This document shows, one piece after another, positions 23,760 through 32,444 of a stretch of 64,000 bases of DNA (positions are counted from its first letter, which is position 1; each line of letters opens with the position of its first letter). The DNA is taken from the NCBI RefSeq assembly GCF_036231905.1, contig NZ_JAZARE010000013.1, positions 62,001 to 126,000 of the forward strand. The letters are read 5' to 3'. The notes beneath the pieces were generated by a model, which was given only the letters and a program-made list of their open reading frames with translations, had not been told where the DNA came from and made no database searches. A program made the translations under genes and the position numbers. Source of the DNA: CAMLIZ01 sp036231905. GTDB lineage: Bacteria > Pseudomonadota > Gammaproteobacteria > Burkholderiales > Burkholderiaceae_C.

Positions 23760-24464
23760 ATGCCCACCCCGCGCGTGCCTGAGGCGCAGCCTCTTCGGCT
23801 TGCCGTCCCTGACACCGGCGACGTGTCCGCGGCACTGCTGTTGCCGCAGGACCCGACCGCCTGCTTCGTGTTCGCGCATGGCGCCGGCGCCGGCATGGAC
23901 CATGCCTTGATGCGGGCGCTGGCTACGGCGCTGTGCCAGCGCGGCGTGGCAACCCTGCGCTTCCAGTTCCCCGCCATGGAGCGCGGCAGCAAGCGGCCCG
24001 ACTCGCCCGCCGTGGCCCACGCCGCCGTGCGCGCTGCCGTGGCGCTGGCCCGCAGCCGGCTGCCCGGCCTGCCGTTGCTCGCAGGTGGCAAGTCCTTCGG
24101 CGGCCGGATGACGTCGCAGGCGCAGGCCGCGGCGCCGCTGGAGGGCGTGCGCGGCCTGGTCTTCGTCGGCTTTCCGCTGCACCCCGCGGGCAAGCCGGGG
24201 CGGGAACGCGCCGAGCACCTGAGCCAGGTCGCGTGCCCCATGCTGTTCCTGCAGGGCACCCGCGATGCGCTGGCCGACGTCGCGCTGCTGCACCGGGCCT
24301 TGGCGCCGCTGGCCGACCGGGCCCACCTGGTGCTGGTGGACGATGCAGACCATGCGTTCCATGTGCGCGCCAGCAGCGGCCGCAACGATGCCCAGGTAAT
24401 GGAGATGCTGGGCGACGAGGTCGCCGGCTGGACCGCCCGGCTGTTGGCGGCGCCGCCTTGGTAG
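23760..24464 (+). CDS. Alpha/beta hydrolase, KANL3/Tex30-like
   Basis: The protein has 234 residues from the ATG at 23760, with AAGGAG 5 nt upstream (an in-frame GTG at 23754 would sit on that site). The fold signatures are FVFAHGAGAGMDH, the nucleophile elbow in GGKSFGGRM, the acid region FLQGTRDALAD and a C-terminal histidine in DADHAFHV. These match the small hydrolases of the KANL3/Tex30 type (dienelactone-hydrolase relatives). The substrate is unknown. It stands between an exported unknown protein and a c-di-GMP protein, with no obvious operon. Confidence 0.82.
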   Translation: MPTPRVPEAQPLRLAVPDTGDVSAALLLPQDPTACFVFAHGAGAGMDHALMRALATALCQRGVATLRFQFPAMERGSKRPDSPAVAHAAVRAAVALARSRLPGLPLLAGGKSFGGRMTSQAQAAAPLEGVRGLVFVGFPLHPAGKPGRERAEHLSQVACPMLFLQGTRDALADVALLHRALAPLADRAHLVLVDDADHAFHVRASSGRNDAQVMEMLGDEVAGWTARLLAAPPW

Positions 24465-24591
24465 CCCGTGCAGCCCCGGCCCGTGCAAAAAGGCCGTGGC
24501 GGGCGGGCCGGTGGCGCATCGCCGGTTGAACACCTGGGCCCGAGCCCAGGCAATGTGCTTACCATCCCACGCAACGGCGGAGACACCACGA

Positions 24592-27063
24592 GTGACGACA
24601 ACGAGCACTGCGGACGACACGATCGTCGACCTGACGGCCATCTTCGATCATGCGTTCGTGGGCATCTGCTTCGTCCGCAAGCACCTGATCGACCGTAGCA
24701 ACCAGCGCGCGGCCGACATCTTCGGCTGGGGTTCGCCCGCGCAGCTGGTGGGCCAGCCCATTCTTTCGCTCTACCCGGATGCGGACAGCTTCGAGCGCAT
24801 GGACCGGGAGGCGCTGCCGCTGCTGGCCGCAGGCGGCTCCTACAGCGCCGACTGGCTGCTGCGCCGGCGCGACGGCAGCCCGGTGTGGTGCCGCATCTTC
24901 GGCAAGGCGCTCAACCCCAGTGCGCTCAACCAGGGCACCGTGTGGGTGCTGGAGGACATCACCGACCGCAAGCAGGCCGAGGAGGCCTTGCACACCAGCA
25001 AGGCCTTGCTCGACGATGCGCTGGAGTACATGGACCAGGGCATGAGCCTGATGGACAGCAACCTGGTGATGCGCGCGGCCAACCGGCGCTTCGCCGAGAT
25101 CCTCGGGTTTCCGCCGCACCTGGTGCGCCCGGGCACGCGCTTTGCGGACATCATCCGCTTCAATGCCGAGCGCGGCGACTACGGCCCGGGCGACGTGGAC
25201 GAGCAGGTGCGCAGCCGGGTCGCGCTGGCGCAGCGCTTCGAGGCGCACCAGTTCGAGCGCGAGCGGCCCGACGGCACGGTGATCGAGATCCGCGGCATCC
25301 CCATCCCCGGGCGCGGCATGGTGAGCATCTACACCGACATCACGCAGCGCGCCCACGCCGAGCGCGCCTTGCGCGAGAGCGAAGCGCGCTTTCGCAGCCT
25401 GACCGCCTTGTCGTCGGACTGGTTCTGGGAGCAGGACGCGTCGCTGCGCTTCAGCCGCCTGGAAGGCCGGCATCCCGCCGCCAGCGGCCCCGGGCCGGGC
25501 GCCGGCCTGGACAAGACCTTCGAGGAGCTGGGCTTCGAGGTGGCCGGCGGCGGGGCCGTGCACGAGGTGCTGGCCCTGCACCAGCCGTTCCGCGATGTGG
25601 TGATGCACCGGGTGACGGCGCATGGCGAGCCGCAGTACCAGCGCGTGAGCGGTGAGCCCATCCTCGACGCAGCCGGTGCCTTCCACGGCTACCGCGGCGT
25701 GGGGCGCGATGTCACCGCTGAAAAGTTGAGCGAGGAGCGCATCCAGTACCTGGCCACGCACGACGGCCTCACCGGCCTGCCCAACCGCGTGATGTTCACC
25801 CAGCTGCTGAACAACAAGATCCAGAACGCCCTGCGCTACCAGGCGATGTTCGCGGTGCTGTTCATCGACCTGGACCGCTTCAAGCTGGTCAACGACACCC
25901 TGGGCCATGACGCCGGCGACGCGTTGCTCAAGGAGATGGCGCAACGCTTTCGCGCCTGCCTGCGCGCCAGCGACGTGGTGGCCCGCCTGGGCGGCGACGA
26001 GTTCGTGGTGCTGCTGCAGGAGGTGGGTGACGCCGAGCAGGCGGGCGCCGCGGCGCGCAAGCTGCTGTCTGCGGCGATCGAACCCTTCACCCTGCAAGGC
26101 CAGGACTGCCGCGTGAGCGCCAGCGTGGGCGTGTGCCTGTACCCGCAGGACGCGACCAGCGAAGCCCAGCTGATGAAAAACGCCGACGCGGCCATGTACC
26201 GGGCCAAGTCGCAGGGCAAGAACAACGTCCAGTTCTATTCGCAGCAGATCGAGTCGCAGTCGCTGGAGCGGCGCACCTTCGAGGCCGCCTTGCGCCATGC
26301 GCTGGAGCGGGGCCAGTTCTCGCTCGACTACCAGGCCAAGCTGGACCTGAAATCCGGCGCAATCTCCGGCGTGGAGGCCTTGCTGCGCTGGCAGCACCCC
26401 GACCTGGGCCTGGTGTCGCCCATGCAGTTCCTGCCACTGGCCGAGGAGCTGGGCCTGATCGTGCCGATCGGGCGCTGGGTGTTGCACACCGCCTGCGCCC
26501 AGAACGTGGCGTGGCAGCGCCAGGGCCTGCCGCCGGTGTGTGTGGCGGTCAACATCTCGGCGCGCCAGTTCACCGAGGAGTTGCCGGGTGACATCGCGGC
26601 CGCCTTGCAGGCCAGCGGCCTGGCGCCGGGGCTGCTGGAGCTGGAGCTCACCGAGGCCACGGTGATGAGCAATGCCGAGCGTGCGGTCAAGCTGCTGGGC
26701 GCGATCAAGCAGCTGGGCGTGCGCCTGGCGATCGACGATTTCGGCACCGGCTATTCGTCGCTGGCGCAGATCAAGCGCTTTCCGATCGACACCCTCAAGG
26801 TCGACCGCTCCTTCGTGCGCGAGATCGGCGGCAGCGCCAGCGATGTGTCGCTCACCCAGGCCGTGATCGCCATGGGCAAGACGCTCAGCCTCACGGTGGT
26901 GGCCGGCGGCGTGGAAACCGCGGAGCAGCTGCAGTTCCTGAGCGACCAGGCCTGCGATGAGATCCAGGGTTATCACTTCAGCAAGCCGGTCTCGCCCACC
27001 GCCTTTGCCGAGCTGCTGCGCCACCAGGTGCCGGGCCACCCCCGCATGCACGACCCCGACTGA
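24592..27063 (+). CDS. PAS-PAS-PAS-GGDEF-EAL cyclic-di-GMP protein with altered EAL site
   Basis: The protein has 823 residues from a GTG at 24592 (GGAG about 9 nt upstream); an earlier in-frame ATG at 24553 is possible. The N-terminal half has about three PAS domains (boundaries near WVLEDITDRKQAE and IYTDITQRAHAE). The GGDEF domain has an intact active site (RLGGDEFVVLL) with an inhibitory I-site RASD exactly five residues upstream, so diguanylate cyclase activity is expected. The EAL domain keeps SGVEALLRWQHP, VNISARQF, ELTEAT, IDDFGTGYSSL and TLKVDRSF, but the conserved E-G-V-E-T reads G-G-V-E-T (Gly codon at 26905-26907), losing a residue normally needed for catalysis. It has no membrane segment. 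Confidence 0.9.
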   Translation: MTTTSTADDTIVDLTAIFDHAFVGICFVRKHLIDRSNQRAADIFGWGSPAQLVGQPILSLYPDADSFERMDREALPLLAAGGSYSADWLLRRRDGSPVWCRIFGKALNPSALNQGTVWVLEDITDRKQAEEALHTSKALLDDALEYMDQGMSLMDSNLVMRAANRRFAEILGFPPHLVRPGTRFADIIRFNAERGDYGPGDVDEQVRSRVALAQRFEAHQFERERPDGTVIEIRGIPIPGRGMVSIYTDITQRAHAERALRESEARFRSLTALSSDWFWEQDASLRFSRLEGRHPAASGPGPGAGLDKTFEELGFEVAGGGAVHEVLALHQPFRDVVMHRVTAHGEPQYQRVSGEPILDAAGAFHGYRGVGRDVTAEKLSEERIQYLATHDGLTGLPNRVMFTQLLNNKIQNALRYQAMFAVLFIDLDRFKLVNDTLGHDAGDALLKEMAQRFRACLRASDVVARLGGDEFVVLLQEVGDAEQAGAAARKLLSAAIEPFTLQGQDCRVSASVGVCLYPQDATSEAQLMKNADAAMYRAKSQGKNNVQFYSQQIESQSLERRTFEAALRHALERGQFSLDYQAKLDLKSGAISGVEALLRWQHPDLGLVSPMQFLPLAEELGLIVPIGRWVLHTACAQNVAWQRQGLPPVCVAVNISARQFTEELPGDIAAALQASGLAPGLLELELTEATVMSNAERAVKLLGAIKQLGVRLAIDDFGTGYSSLAQIKRFPIDTLKVDRSFVREIGGSASDVSLTQAVIAMGKTLSLTVVAGGVETAEQLQFLSDQACDEIQGYHFSKPVSPTAFAELLRHQVPGHPRMHDPD

Positions 27064-27107
27064 GCCGCGCATTGCACGCTGGTGCGCTGCTTGCTCTGGC
27101 TTGGAGC

Positions 27108-27851
27108 ATGCGCATCGGCACTGCTGGCTGGACCTTGTCTCGTGATGTGGCGGACGCCTTTCCCGGCGAAGGCAAGCACCTGGAGCGTTATGCCCGGGTG
27201 CTGCGCTGCGCCGAGATCAACTCCAGCTTCCATCGCAGCCACAAGCCGCAGGTGTACGAACGCTGGGCCGCGCAGACGCCGCCCGGTTTTGCGTTCTCCG
27301 CCAAGCTGCCGCGCACCATCACCCACGACGCGCGGTTGCGCCGGGCGCGCGAACCGCTGACGCAGTTCCTGGCGGAGGCGGCCAGCCTGGGAGACCGGCT
27401 CGCCGTGCTGCTGGTGCAGCTGCCGCCGTCGTTCGCCTTCGAAGCACGGCCGGTGCGCAATTTCTTCCAGCTGCTGGCCGGCATGTTCAACGGCGCGGTG
27501 GTGTGCGAGCCGCGCCATGCAAGCTGGTTCACGCCGTCGGCGGACCGGGTGCTGGCGAGCTTGAAGGTGTCGCGCGCGGCGGCCGACCCGGCACGCTGGC
27601 CGGAGGCCGCCGTGCCGGGCGGCTGGCTGGGGGAGGGTGGTGACGGCCGCGGTGCGGTCGTGTACTACCGCTGGCACGGCGCGCCACGCATGTACTGGTC
27701 GCGCTATGAACCGGCCTGGATCGAAGCCCGCGCGCAGGCGCTGAAGCGCTGGCCGCCGGAGGCCGACGTGTGGTGCATCTTCGACAACACCGCCGGTGGC
27801 GGCGCGATCGGCAATGCGATGGAGTTGCGCGCGCTGCTGGGCCTGGGGTGA
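27108..27851 (+). CDS. DUF72 domain-containing protein
   Basis: The protein has 247 residues from the ATG at 27108; a further upstream start at 27072 lies in the spacer after the GGDEF-EAL gene. The DUF72 (YecE) TIM-barrel family is recognised by MRIGTAGWTLSRD at the N-terminus, EINSSFHR, GFAFSAKLPRTITH and the C-terminal WCIFDNTAGGGAIGNAMEL. The biochemical function of the family is not established. It is convergent with a TetR gene 16 bp away. Confidence 0.9.
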   Translation: MRIGTAGWTLSRDVADAFPGEGKHLERYARVLRCAEINSSFHRSHKPQVYERWAAQTPPGFAFSAKLPRTITHDARLRRAREPLTQFLAEAASLGDRLAVLLVQLPPSFAFEARPVRNFFQLLAGMFNGAVVCEPRHASWFTPSADRVLASLKVSRAAADPARWPEAAVPGGWLGEGGDGRGAVVYYRWHGAPRMYWSRYEPAWIEARAQALKRWPPEADVWCIFDNTAGGGAIGNAMELRALLGLG

Positions 27852-27867
27852 CGCAGCCGCGGGCGGG

Positions 27868-28452
27868 TCAGGTCGCGGCCGCCGCCTGCTGCAGCTTCAC
27901 CAGCCGTGCCAGGCTGGCCAGCGCAGCCTCGGGTGTGGCTTCGATCTGCGCGTGCACGATCGCGCCGTCCACCGCCATCGCGATGAGCGCTGCATCGCGC
28001 GGGCGTTGCCGCGAGGGTGACAGCAGTTGCTCGATGGCTGCCGCCATGTCGGCCTTGTGGCGCTGCGCCACGGCCACCACGTCGGGCAGGGCGCCACCCA
28101 GTTCCCCCACGGCGTTGATGAAGGCACAGCCGCGATAGTGGCCGTCGCTCAACCATTCCGTGAGCGTGGGCACCAATGCAGCCAGCCCTTTGCGCGCCGC
28201 GCCGTGCCGCTGCAACGCATCGGTGAACCAGGCCATCCAGCGCTGGTGCCGGTGCTCCAGGTAGGCCAGCACCAGCTCGTTCTTGCTCGGGAAATGCCGG
28301 TAGAAGGTGACCTTGGTGACACCTGACGCGGCGATCACGCGGTCGATGCCGGTGGCGCGTATGCCCTCGCGGTAGAACAGGTCGTGCGCGGTGAGCAGGA
28401 TGCGATCGCGCGCCGGCAGGACGGAGAGGTCGGGGGTGGCTGCGGTCAGCAT
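27868..28452 (-). CDS. TetR-family repressor
   Basis: A 194-residue TetR protein. The helix-turn-helix lies in the first 60 residues (GIDRVIAASGVTKVTFYRHF), and the C-terminal ligand-binding part contains GCAFINAVGELG, typical of the NemR/YxaF-like branch. A Cys in the ligand domain (HYRGCAFIN) could sense electrophiles. It is divergent from a DUF1348 gene, and the 96-bp gap holds two near-identical 18-bp inverted repeats that look like its operators. It probably represses both itself and the DUF1348 gene. Confidence 0.9.
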   Translation of the reverse strand: MLTAATPDLSVLPARDRILLTAHDLFYREGIRATGIDRVIAASGVTKVTFYRHFPSKNELVLAYLEHRHQRWMAWFTDALQRHGAARKGLAALVPTLTEWLSDGHYRGCAFINAVGELGGALPDVVAVAQRHKADMAAAIEQLLSPSRQRPRDAALIAMAVDGAIVHAQIEATPEAALASLARLVKLQQAAAAT

Positions 28453-28461
28453 GGCGGCATT

Positions 28462-28479
28462 GTAGACAAGGCTGTCTAC
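28462..28479. promoter_or_regulatory. TetR operator 1
   Basis: GTAGACA-AGGC-TGTCTAC is a perfect 7-bp dyad with a 4-bp spacer, 9 bp upstream of the TetR start. The half-site TAGAC/GTCTA resembles operators of NemR-like repressors. Confidence 0.8.
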
Positions 28480-28504
28480 CGCCGCTACAGTCCGACGATG
28501 CCAT

Positions 28505-28522
28505 GTGGACAGACCTGTCTAC
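28505..28522. promoter_or_regulatory. TetR operator 2
   Basis: GTGGACA-GACC-TGTCTAC repeats operator 1 with one half-site mismatch, the same arm length and the same 4-bp spacer. It lies 26 bp upstream of the DUF1348 start. The centres of the two sites are 43 bp apart, four helical turns. Confidence 0.8.
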
Positions 28523-28548
28523 ATCCTTCAACGATCGGAAGACCCGCC

Positions 28549-29016
28549 ATGGACACACGCCCACCCCTGCCGCCCTTCACCCGCGACACCGCCATCCAGA
28601 AGATCCGCCTGGCGGAGGACGCCTGGAACAGCCGGGACCCCGCCCGCATCGTGCTGGCCTACAGCGAAGACACGCGCTGGCGCAACCGCGCGGAGTTCCC
28701 GGTGGGCCGGGCGGCGGCCCAGGCCTTCCTGCAGCGCAAGTGGGTGCGCGAGCTGGACTACCGGCTCATCAAGGAGCTCTGGGCCGTCGAAGGCCGGCGC
28801 ATCGCGGTGCGCTTCGCCTATGAGTGGCATGATGACTCCGGCCACTGGTTCCGCAGCTACGGCAACGAGAACTGGGAGTTCGACGATGCCGGGTTGATGA
28901 CCCACCGCCACGCGAGCATCAACGATCTGCCGATCGCCGAGAGCGAGCGCAAGTTCCACTGGCCATCGGGCCGCCGCCCGGACGATCATCCCGGACTCAC
29001 CGACCTCGGGCTCTAG
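28549..29016 (+). CDS. DUF1348 / SnoaL-like nuclear transport factor 2 family protein
   Basis: The protein has 155 residues from the ATG at 28549. It shows the DUF1348 signature: DAWNSRDPARIVLAYSEDTRW near the N-terminus, FLQRKWVRELDYRLIKELW, then a region containing FAYEWHDDSGHWFRSYGNE and ending in HRHASINDLPI. This single-domain NTF2-like family is usually paired with a TetR regulator, as here, and with detoxification genes. The reaction is unknown. The start lies 26 bp after the second TetR operator, so the gene is most likely induced when the repressor is released. Confidence 0.88.
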   Translation: MDTRPPLPPFTRDTAIQKIRLAEDAWNSRDPARIVLAYSEDTRWRNRAEFPVGRAAAQAFLQRKWVRELDYRLIKELWAVEGRRIAVRFAYEWHDDSGHWFRSYGNENWEFDDAGLMTHRHASINDLPIAESERKFHWPSGRRPDDHPGLTDLGL

Positions 29017-29038
29017 ACCGGCCCTGAAAGCACAACCG

Positions 29039-30493
29039 ATGCCATCCACCCCGAGCACCCTGCAGACCGACGTTGCCATCATCGGCGCCGGCACCGCCGG
29101 CATGTCGGCCTACCGCGCCGCGCTGGAGCACACGCCCAAGGTGCTGCTGATCGAAGGCGACCGCTACGGCACCACCTGCGCCCGCGTGGGCTGCATGCCG
29201 AGCAAGCTGCTGATCGCTGCGGCCGACGCCGCCCACGGCGTGCAGCATGCGGCCCGCTTCGGCGTGCATGCGGGTGAGCTGAGGGTGGACGGCCGCGAGG
29301 TGATGCAGCGGGTGCGCAGCGAGCGCGACCGTTTTGTCGGCTTCGTGGTCGAGGCCGTGGAGCGCTGGCCGGTCGAGCAGCGTCTCATGGGCGAGGCCCG
29401 TTTCATCGCCGATCAGGTGCTGGAGGTGGACGGCCGCACGCGGGTGGAGGCTTCGCGCATCGTCATTGCCACCGGCTCGCGTGCCGACGTGCCGCCGCTG
29501 TGGCGCGAGCGCCTGGGCAGCCGGCTGATCGTCAACGACGACGTGTTCGACTGGGAGACCTTGCCGCGCTCGGTGGCGGTGGCCGGCACCGGCGTGATCG
29601 GGCTGGAGATTGCCCAGGCGCTGCACCGGCTGGGCGTCCGGGTGCGGGTGTACGGCCGCAGCGAACGCGTGGGCCCGCTCACCGATCCGGCGCTGCAGGC
29701 GGTGTGCCGCGAGGTGCTGGGCGGGGAGCTGCCGATGACCTTGTCGGTCACCGCGATGGAGCCCTCGCGCGCGGGCGACGAGGTGCTGATCCGCGCCCAG
29801 ACGAGCAGCGGCGCGGTGAGCGAGGAGCGTTTCGACTGGCTGCTCGCCGCCACCGGCCGCCAGCCCAATGTGGAGCGGCTGAATCTCGCCGCCACCACCT
29901 TGCCGCTGGATGCCTACGGCGTGCCGCAGCACGACCGCCGCACGTGCCAGGTGGGCTCGCGCCCGGTGTTCATCGCCGGCGACGCGTCGGACGACCGGCC
30001 GCTGCTGCACGAGGCGGCCGACGAAGGCCGCATCGCGGGCGACAACGCCGGCCGCTTCCCCGACGTGCGGGTGCGGCCGCGCCGCGCGCCGCTGGCCGTT
30101 GCTTTCTGCGACCCGCAGATCATGGTGGCGGGCGCCGGCCATGCCGCGCTGCTGGCCGCCGGCACCGCCTTCGACGTGGGCGAGGTGAGCTTCGACGACC
30201 AGGGCCGCAGCCGGGTGATGGGGCGCAACCAGGGTGCACTGCGGGTGTATGGCGAGCGCGCCACCGGCCGTTTCCTGGGCGCCGAGATGATCGGCCCGGC
30301 GGCCGAGCACCTTGGCCACCTGCTGGCCTGGTCGGTGCAGCGGGGCGACACCGTGCAGCAGATGCTGGACTGCCCGTTCTACCACCCGGTGGTGGAGGAG
30401 GGCCTGCGCACCGCGCTGCGCCAGCTGCAGCGTGCCTTGCGCATGGGGCCGGTGCCGGTGGAACGCTGCCTGGACTGCGGGCCTGGCGCCTGA
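29039..30493 (+). CDS. Dihydrolipoyl dehydrogenase-like pyridine nucleotide-disulfide reductase
   Basis: A 484-residue flavoprotein. The FAD-binding motif is IIGAGTAGMSAYRAA, the redox-active disulfide is TTCARVGCMPSK (C-x4-C), the NAD-binding motif is VAGTGVIGLEIAQAL, and the second FAD motif is RPVFIAGDASDD. The C-terminal dimerisation domain has the His-Glu pair in HPVVEEGL, where lipoamide dehydrogenases have HPTxxE. It lies 22 bp after the DUF1348 gene and may share its promoter. It belongs to the LpdA-3/mercuric-reductase-like branch (dihydrolipoyl dehydrogenase annotation), but is not beside any 2-oxo-acid dehydrogenase gene, so it could act on another disulfide or quinone. Confidence 0.85.
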   Translation: MPSTPSTLQTDVAIIGAGTAGMSAYRAALEHTPKVLLIEGDRYGTTCARVGCMPSKLLIAAADAAHGVQHAARFGVHAGELRVDGREVMQRVRSERDRFVGFVVEAVERWPVEQRLMGEARFIADQVLEVDGRTRVEASRIVIATGSRADVPPLWRERLGSRLIVNDDVFDWETLPRSVAVAGTGVIGLEIAQALHRLGVRVRVYGRSERVGPLTDPALQAVCREVLGGELPMTLSVTAMEPSRAGDEVLIRAQTSSGAVSEERFDWLLAATGRQPNVERLNLAATTLPLDAYGVPQHDRRTCQVGSRPVFIAGDASDDRPLLHEAADEGRIAGDNAGRFPDVRVRPRRAPLAVAFCDPQIMVAGAGHAALLAAGTAFDVGEVSFDDQGRSRVMGRNQGALRVYGERATGRFLGAEMIGPAAEHLGHLLAWSVQRGDTVQQMLDCPFYHPVVEEGLRTALRQLQRALRMGPVPVERCLDCGPGA

Positions 30494-30517
30494 GAAGGCC
30501 GCCGACCCGGCGCCTTC
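30494..30517 (+). terminator. Hairpin after the flavoprotein gene
   Basis: GAAGGC (30494-30499) pairs with GCCTTC (30512-30517), extendable inward by a few GC pairs with one bulged C. It starts immediately after the stop codon. No T-tract follows. Confidence 0.5.
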
Positions 30518-30597
30518 CAGGCACCGATCGGCCACGCCGCCCAGCACTTCGTCGCAGCGGGGCGGACGGCGCGGGCGGCCTGCCTAAGATGGGCGCC

Positions 30598-31704
30598 ATG
30601 TCGGACAGCATCGTTTCCCCACCACTGGCGCCGCGCGAGCGCAACCCCTGGCTGGCGTACTACGTCGCCGGCTGCGTGCTGGCCTGGCTGCTGTATGTGC
30701 TGGCCGGCACGGAGTTCCAGCGCGGCCTGTGGCAGCTGTGGGAAGCGGTGTACCAGGCCACCTTGAGCCTGTGGCCGCCGATGCTGCTGGGCCTGGCCGT
30801 GCACCCGTGGGTGAACCGGCTGCAGCGCATGGCGCCTGCACCGGCGGTCGCCTTTCTCCTGCATGCCCTCGCGGCGCTGCTGTTCGGCGCGCTGTGGGAG
30901 CTGTGCGAGTTCACCAGCGCCTGGCTGCTGTTCGGGCACGACCATGCGGTGGCGGTGCTGCTGCAGACCCTGCTGTGGCGCGCCATCTGGGGCGTGGTGG
31001 CCTATGCCGCCATCGCCACCGGCTTCACCGCGATGCTGCAGTCGCGCCGGGCCCGGGCCGCGGCGCTGGCGGCCGCGCAGGCCGAATCCGCGCTGGCGCG
31101 GGCGGAGCTGGCGGCCATCAGCGGCAAGCTCAACCCGCACTTCCTGTTCAACACCCTCAACTCGCTGATCGCGCTCACCCGCAAGGACGCCAGCGCCGCC
31201 GAAGCGGGGCTGCTGCGTTTTGCCGGCATGCTGCGCTACGTGCTCGACAGCAAGCGCAGCGCGGCCGACCGGGTGGCGCTGGCCGACGAGGTGGAGTTCG
31301 TGCGCGACTACCTGTTTCTCGAAAGCCTGCGCCTGGGCCCGCGCCTGCGCATCGACTGGCAGATCGACCCCGCCACGCTGGCCGACGAGATACCGCCGCT
31401 CACCCTGCAGCCGCTGGTGGAAAACAGCGTGCTGCACGGCGTGGCGCCGCGGGTGGAGGGCGGCCGCATCCGCATTCGCAGCGGGCGCGACGAGCACGAT
31501 GGCCTGGCGCTGTGCGTGGAAGACGACGGCCCCGGCTGCGACCCCGCCACCTTGGAGCAGCCCGATGCCGGCAGCCGCCGCGGCATTGGCCTGGCCGCCT
31601 TGCAGCGTCGCTTTGCGCTCGACTATGAAGGCCGTGCCCGCCTGCGCGTGCACACCCAACCCGGCGCGGGCTTTCGCGTCGACCTCTGGATACCCCAGGT
31701 ATGA
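30598..31704 (+). CDS. LytS/YehU-type sensor histidine kinase
   Basis: The protein has 368 residues from the ATG at 30598. The N-terminal third has about four transmembrane helices and no large periplasmic domain. A short helical linker leads to the His_kinase domain with the phospho-accepting histidine in KLNPHFLFNTLNSLIAL. The ATPase domain shows LQPLVENSVLHGV (N box), EDDGPGCD (G1) and RRGIGLAALQRR (G2). This arrangement is that of LytS/YehU kinases, which work with LytTR response regulators, and such a regulator follows with an ATGA overlap. The signal is not evident. Confidence 0.9.
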   Translation: MSDSIVSPPLAPRERNPWLAYYVAGCVLAWLLYVLAGTEFQRGLWQLWEAVYQATLSLWPPMLLGLAVHPWVNRLQRMAPAPAVAFLLHALAALLFGALWELCEFTSAWLLFGHDHAVAVLLQTLLWRAIWGVVAYAAIATGFTAMLQSRRARAAALAAAQAESALARAELAAISGKLNPHFLFNTLNSLIALTRKDASAAEAGLLRFAGMLRYVLDSKRSAADRVALADEVEFVRDYLFLESLRLGPRLRIDWQIDPATLADEIPPLTLQPLVENSVLHGVAPRVEGGRIRIRSGRDEHDGLALCVEDDGPGCDPATLEQPDAGSRRGIGLAALQRRFALDYEGRARLRVHTQPGAGFRVDLWIPQV

Positions 31705-32444
31705 ACACCCGCGTGCTGATCGCCGAAGACGAACCCCTGGCCGCCGAGGCGCTTGCCGAATGGGTGCAGCAGATGCCCGGCCTCGAGCTGGTGGCCAGCT
31801 GCGCCGACGGCGACACGGCGCTGGCGCGCATCCGCGCGCTGCGGCCCGACCTGGTGCTGATGGACATCCACATGCCGGGGCTCAACGGCCTGCAGGTGCT
31901 CAAGGCCCTGGCCGACGACGATGCGCCCCAGCCGGCCGTGATCTTCACCACCGCCTACGACGAACATGCACTCACCGCCTTCGAGCTGCATGCAGTGGAC
32001 TACCTGCTCAAGCCGTTTTCGCGTGAGCGCCTGGCCGACGCGATCGAGCATGCGCTGCCCGCCAACCCGCCCATGCTGGGCGCGGTGGCCGATGCGCTGC
32101 AGCAGAAGGCGGGCGAGCCGCTCACCCGGGTGCTGGTGCGCGACCAGGGCAAGATCTTTCCGCTGCAGGCCGACGCGATCGAATACCTGCGCTCGGACCA
32201 CAAGTACACCGCGCTGGTGAGCAAGGGCCGCAGCTTCCTGGTGCGGGTGCCCATCACCTCCTTCGAGCAGCGGCTGGACCCGCAGCGCTTCCTGCGCCTG
32301 CACCGCAGCTGCATCGTCAACCTCGACTTCGTCGAAGCCATGGTCCCTGCGGACAACTCGCAGCTGGTGGTGCAGATGCGCGACGGCACCCGCATCCCGG
32401 CCAGCCGCGAGGTGTCCAAAAAACTGCGGGAGCAATCCTTATGA
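31701..32444 (+). CDS. LytTR-family response regulator
   Basis: A 247-residue regulator. The receiver domain has acidic pocket residues in LIAEDEPLAAEAL, the phospho-acceptor Asp in DLVLMDIHMPG and the switch Lys in DYLLKPFSRERL. The C-terminal LytTR DNA-binding domain (about residues 145-245) shows AIEYLRSDHKYTALV and RLHRSCIVNLDFVEAM. It is coupled by ATGA overlaps to the kinase before it and the GIN-domain gene after it, so the pair probably regulates this operon or cell-surface genes. Confidence 0.92.
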   Translation: MNTRVLIAEDEPLAAEALAEWVQQMPGLELVASCADGDTALARIRALRPDLVLMDIHMPGLNGLQVLKALADDDAPQPAVIFTTAYDEHALTAFELHAVDYLLKPFSRERLADAIEHALPANPPMLGAVADALQQKAGEPLTRVLVRDQGKIFPLQADAIEYLRSDHKYTALVSKGRSFLVRVPITSFEQRLDPQRFLRLHRSCIVNLDFVEAMVPADNSQLVVQMRDGTRIPASREVSKKLREQSL

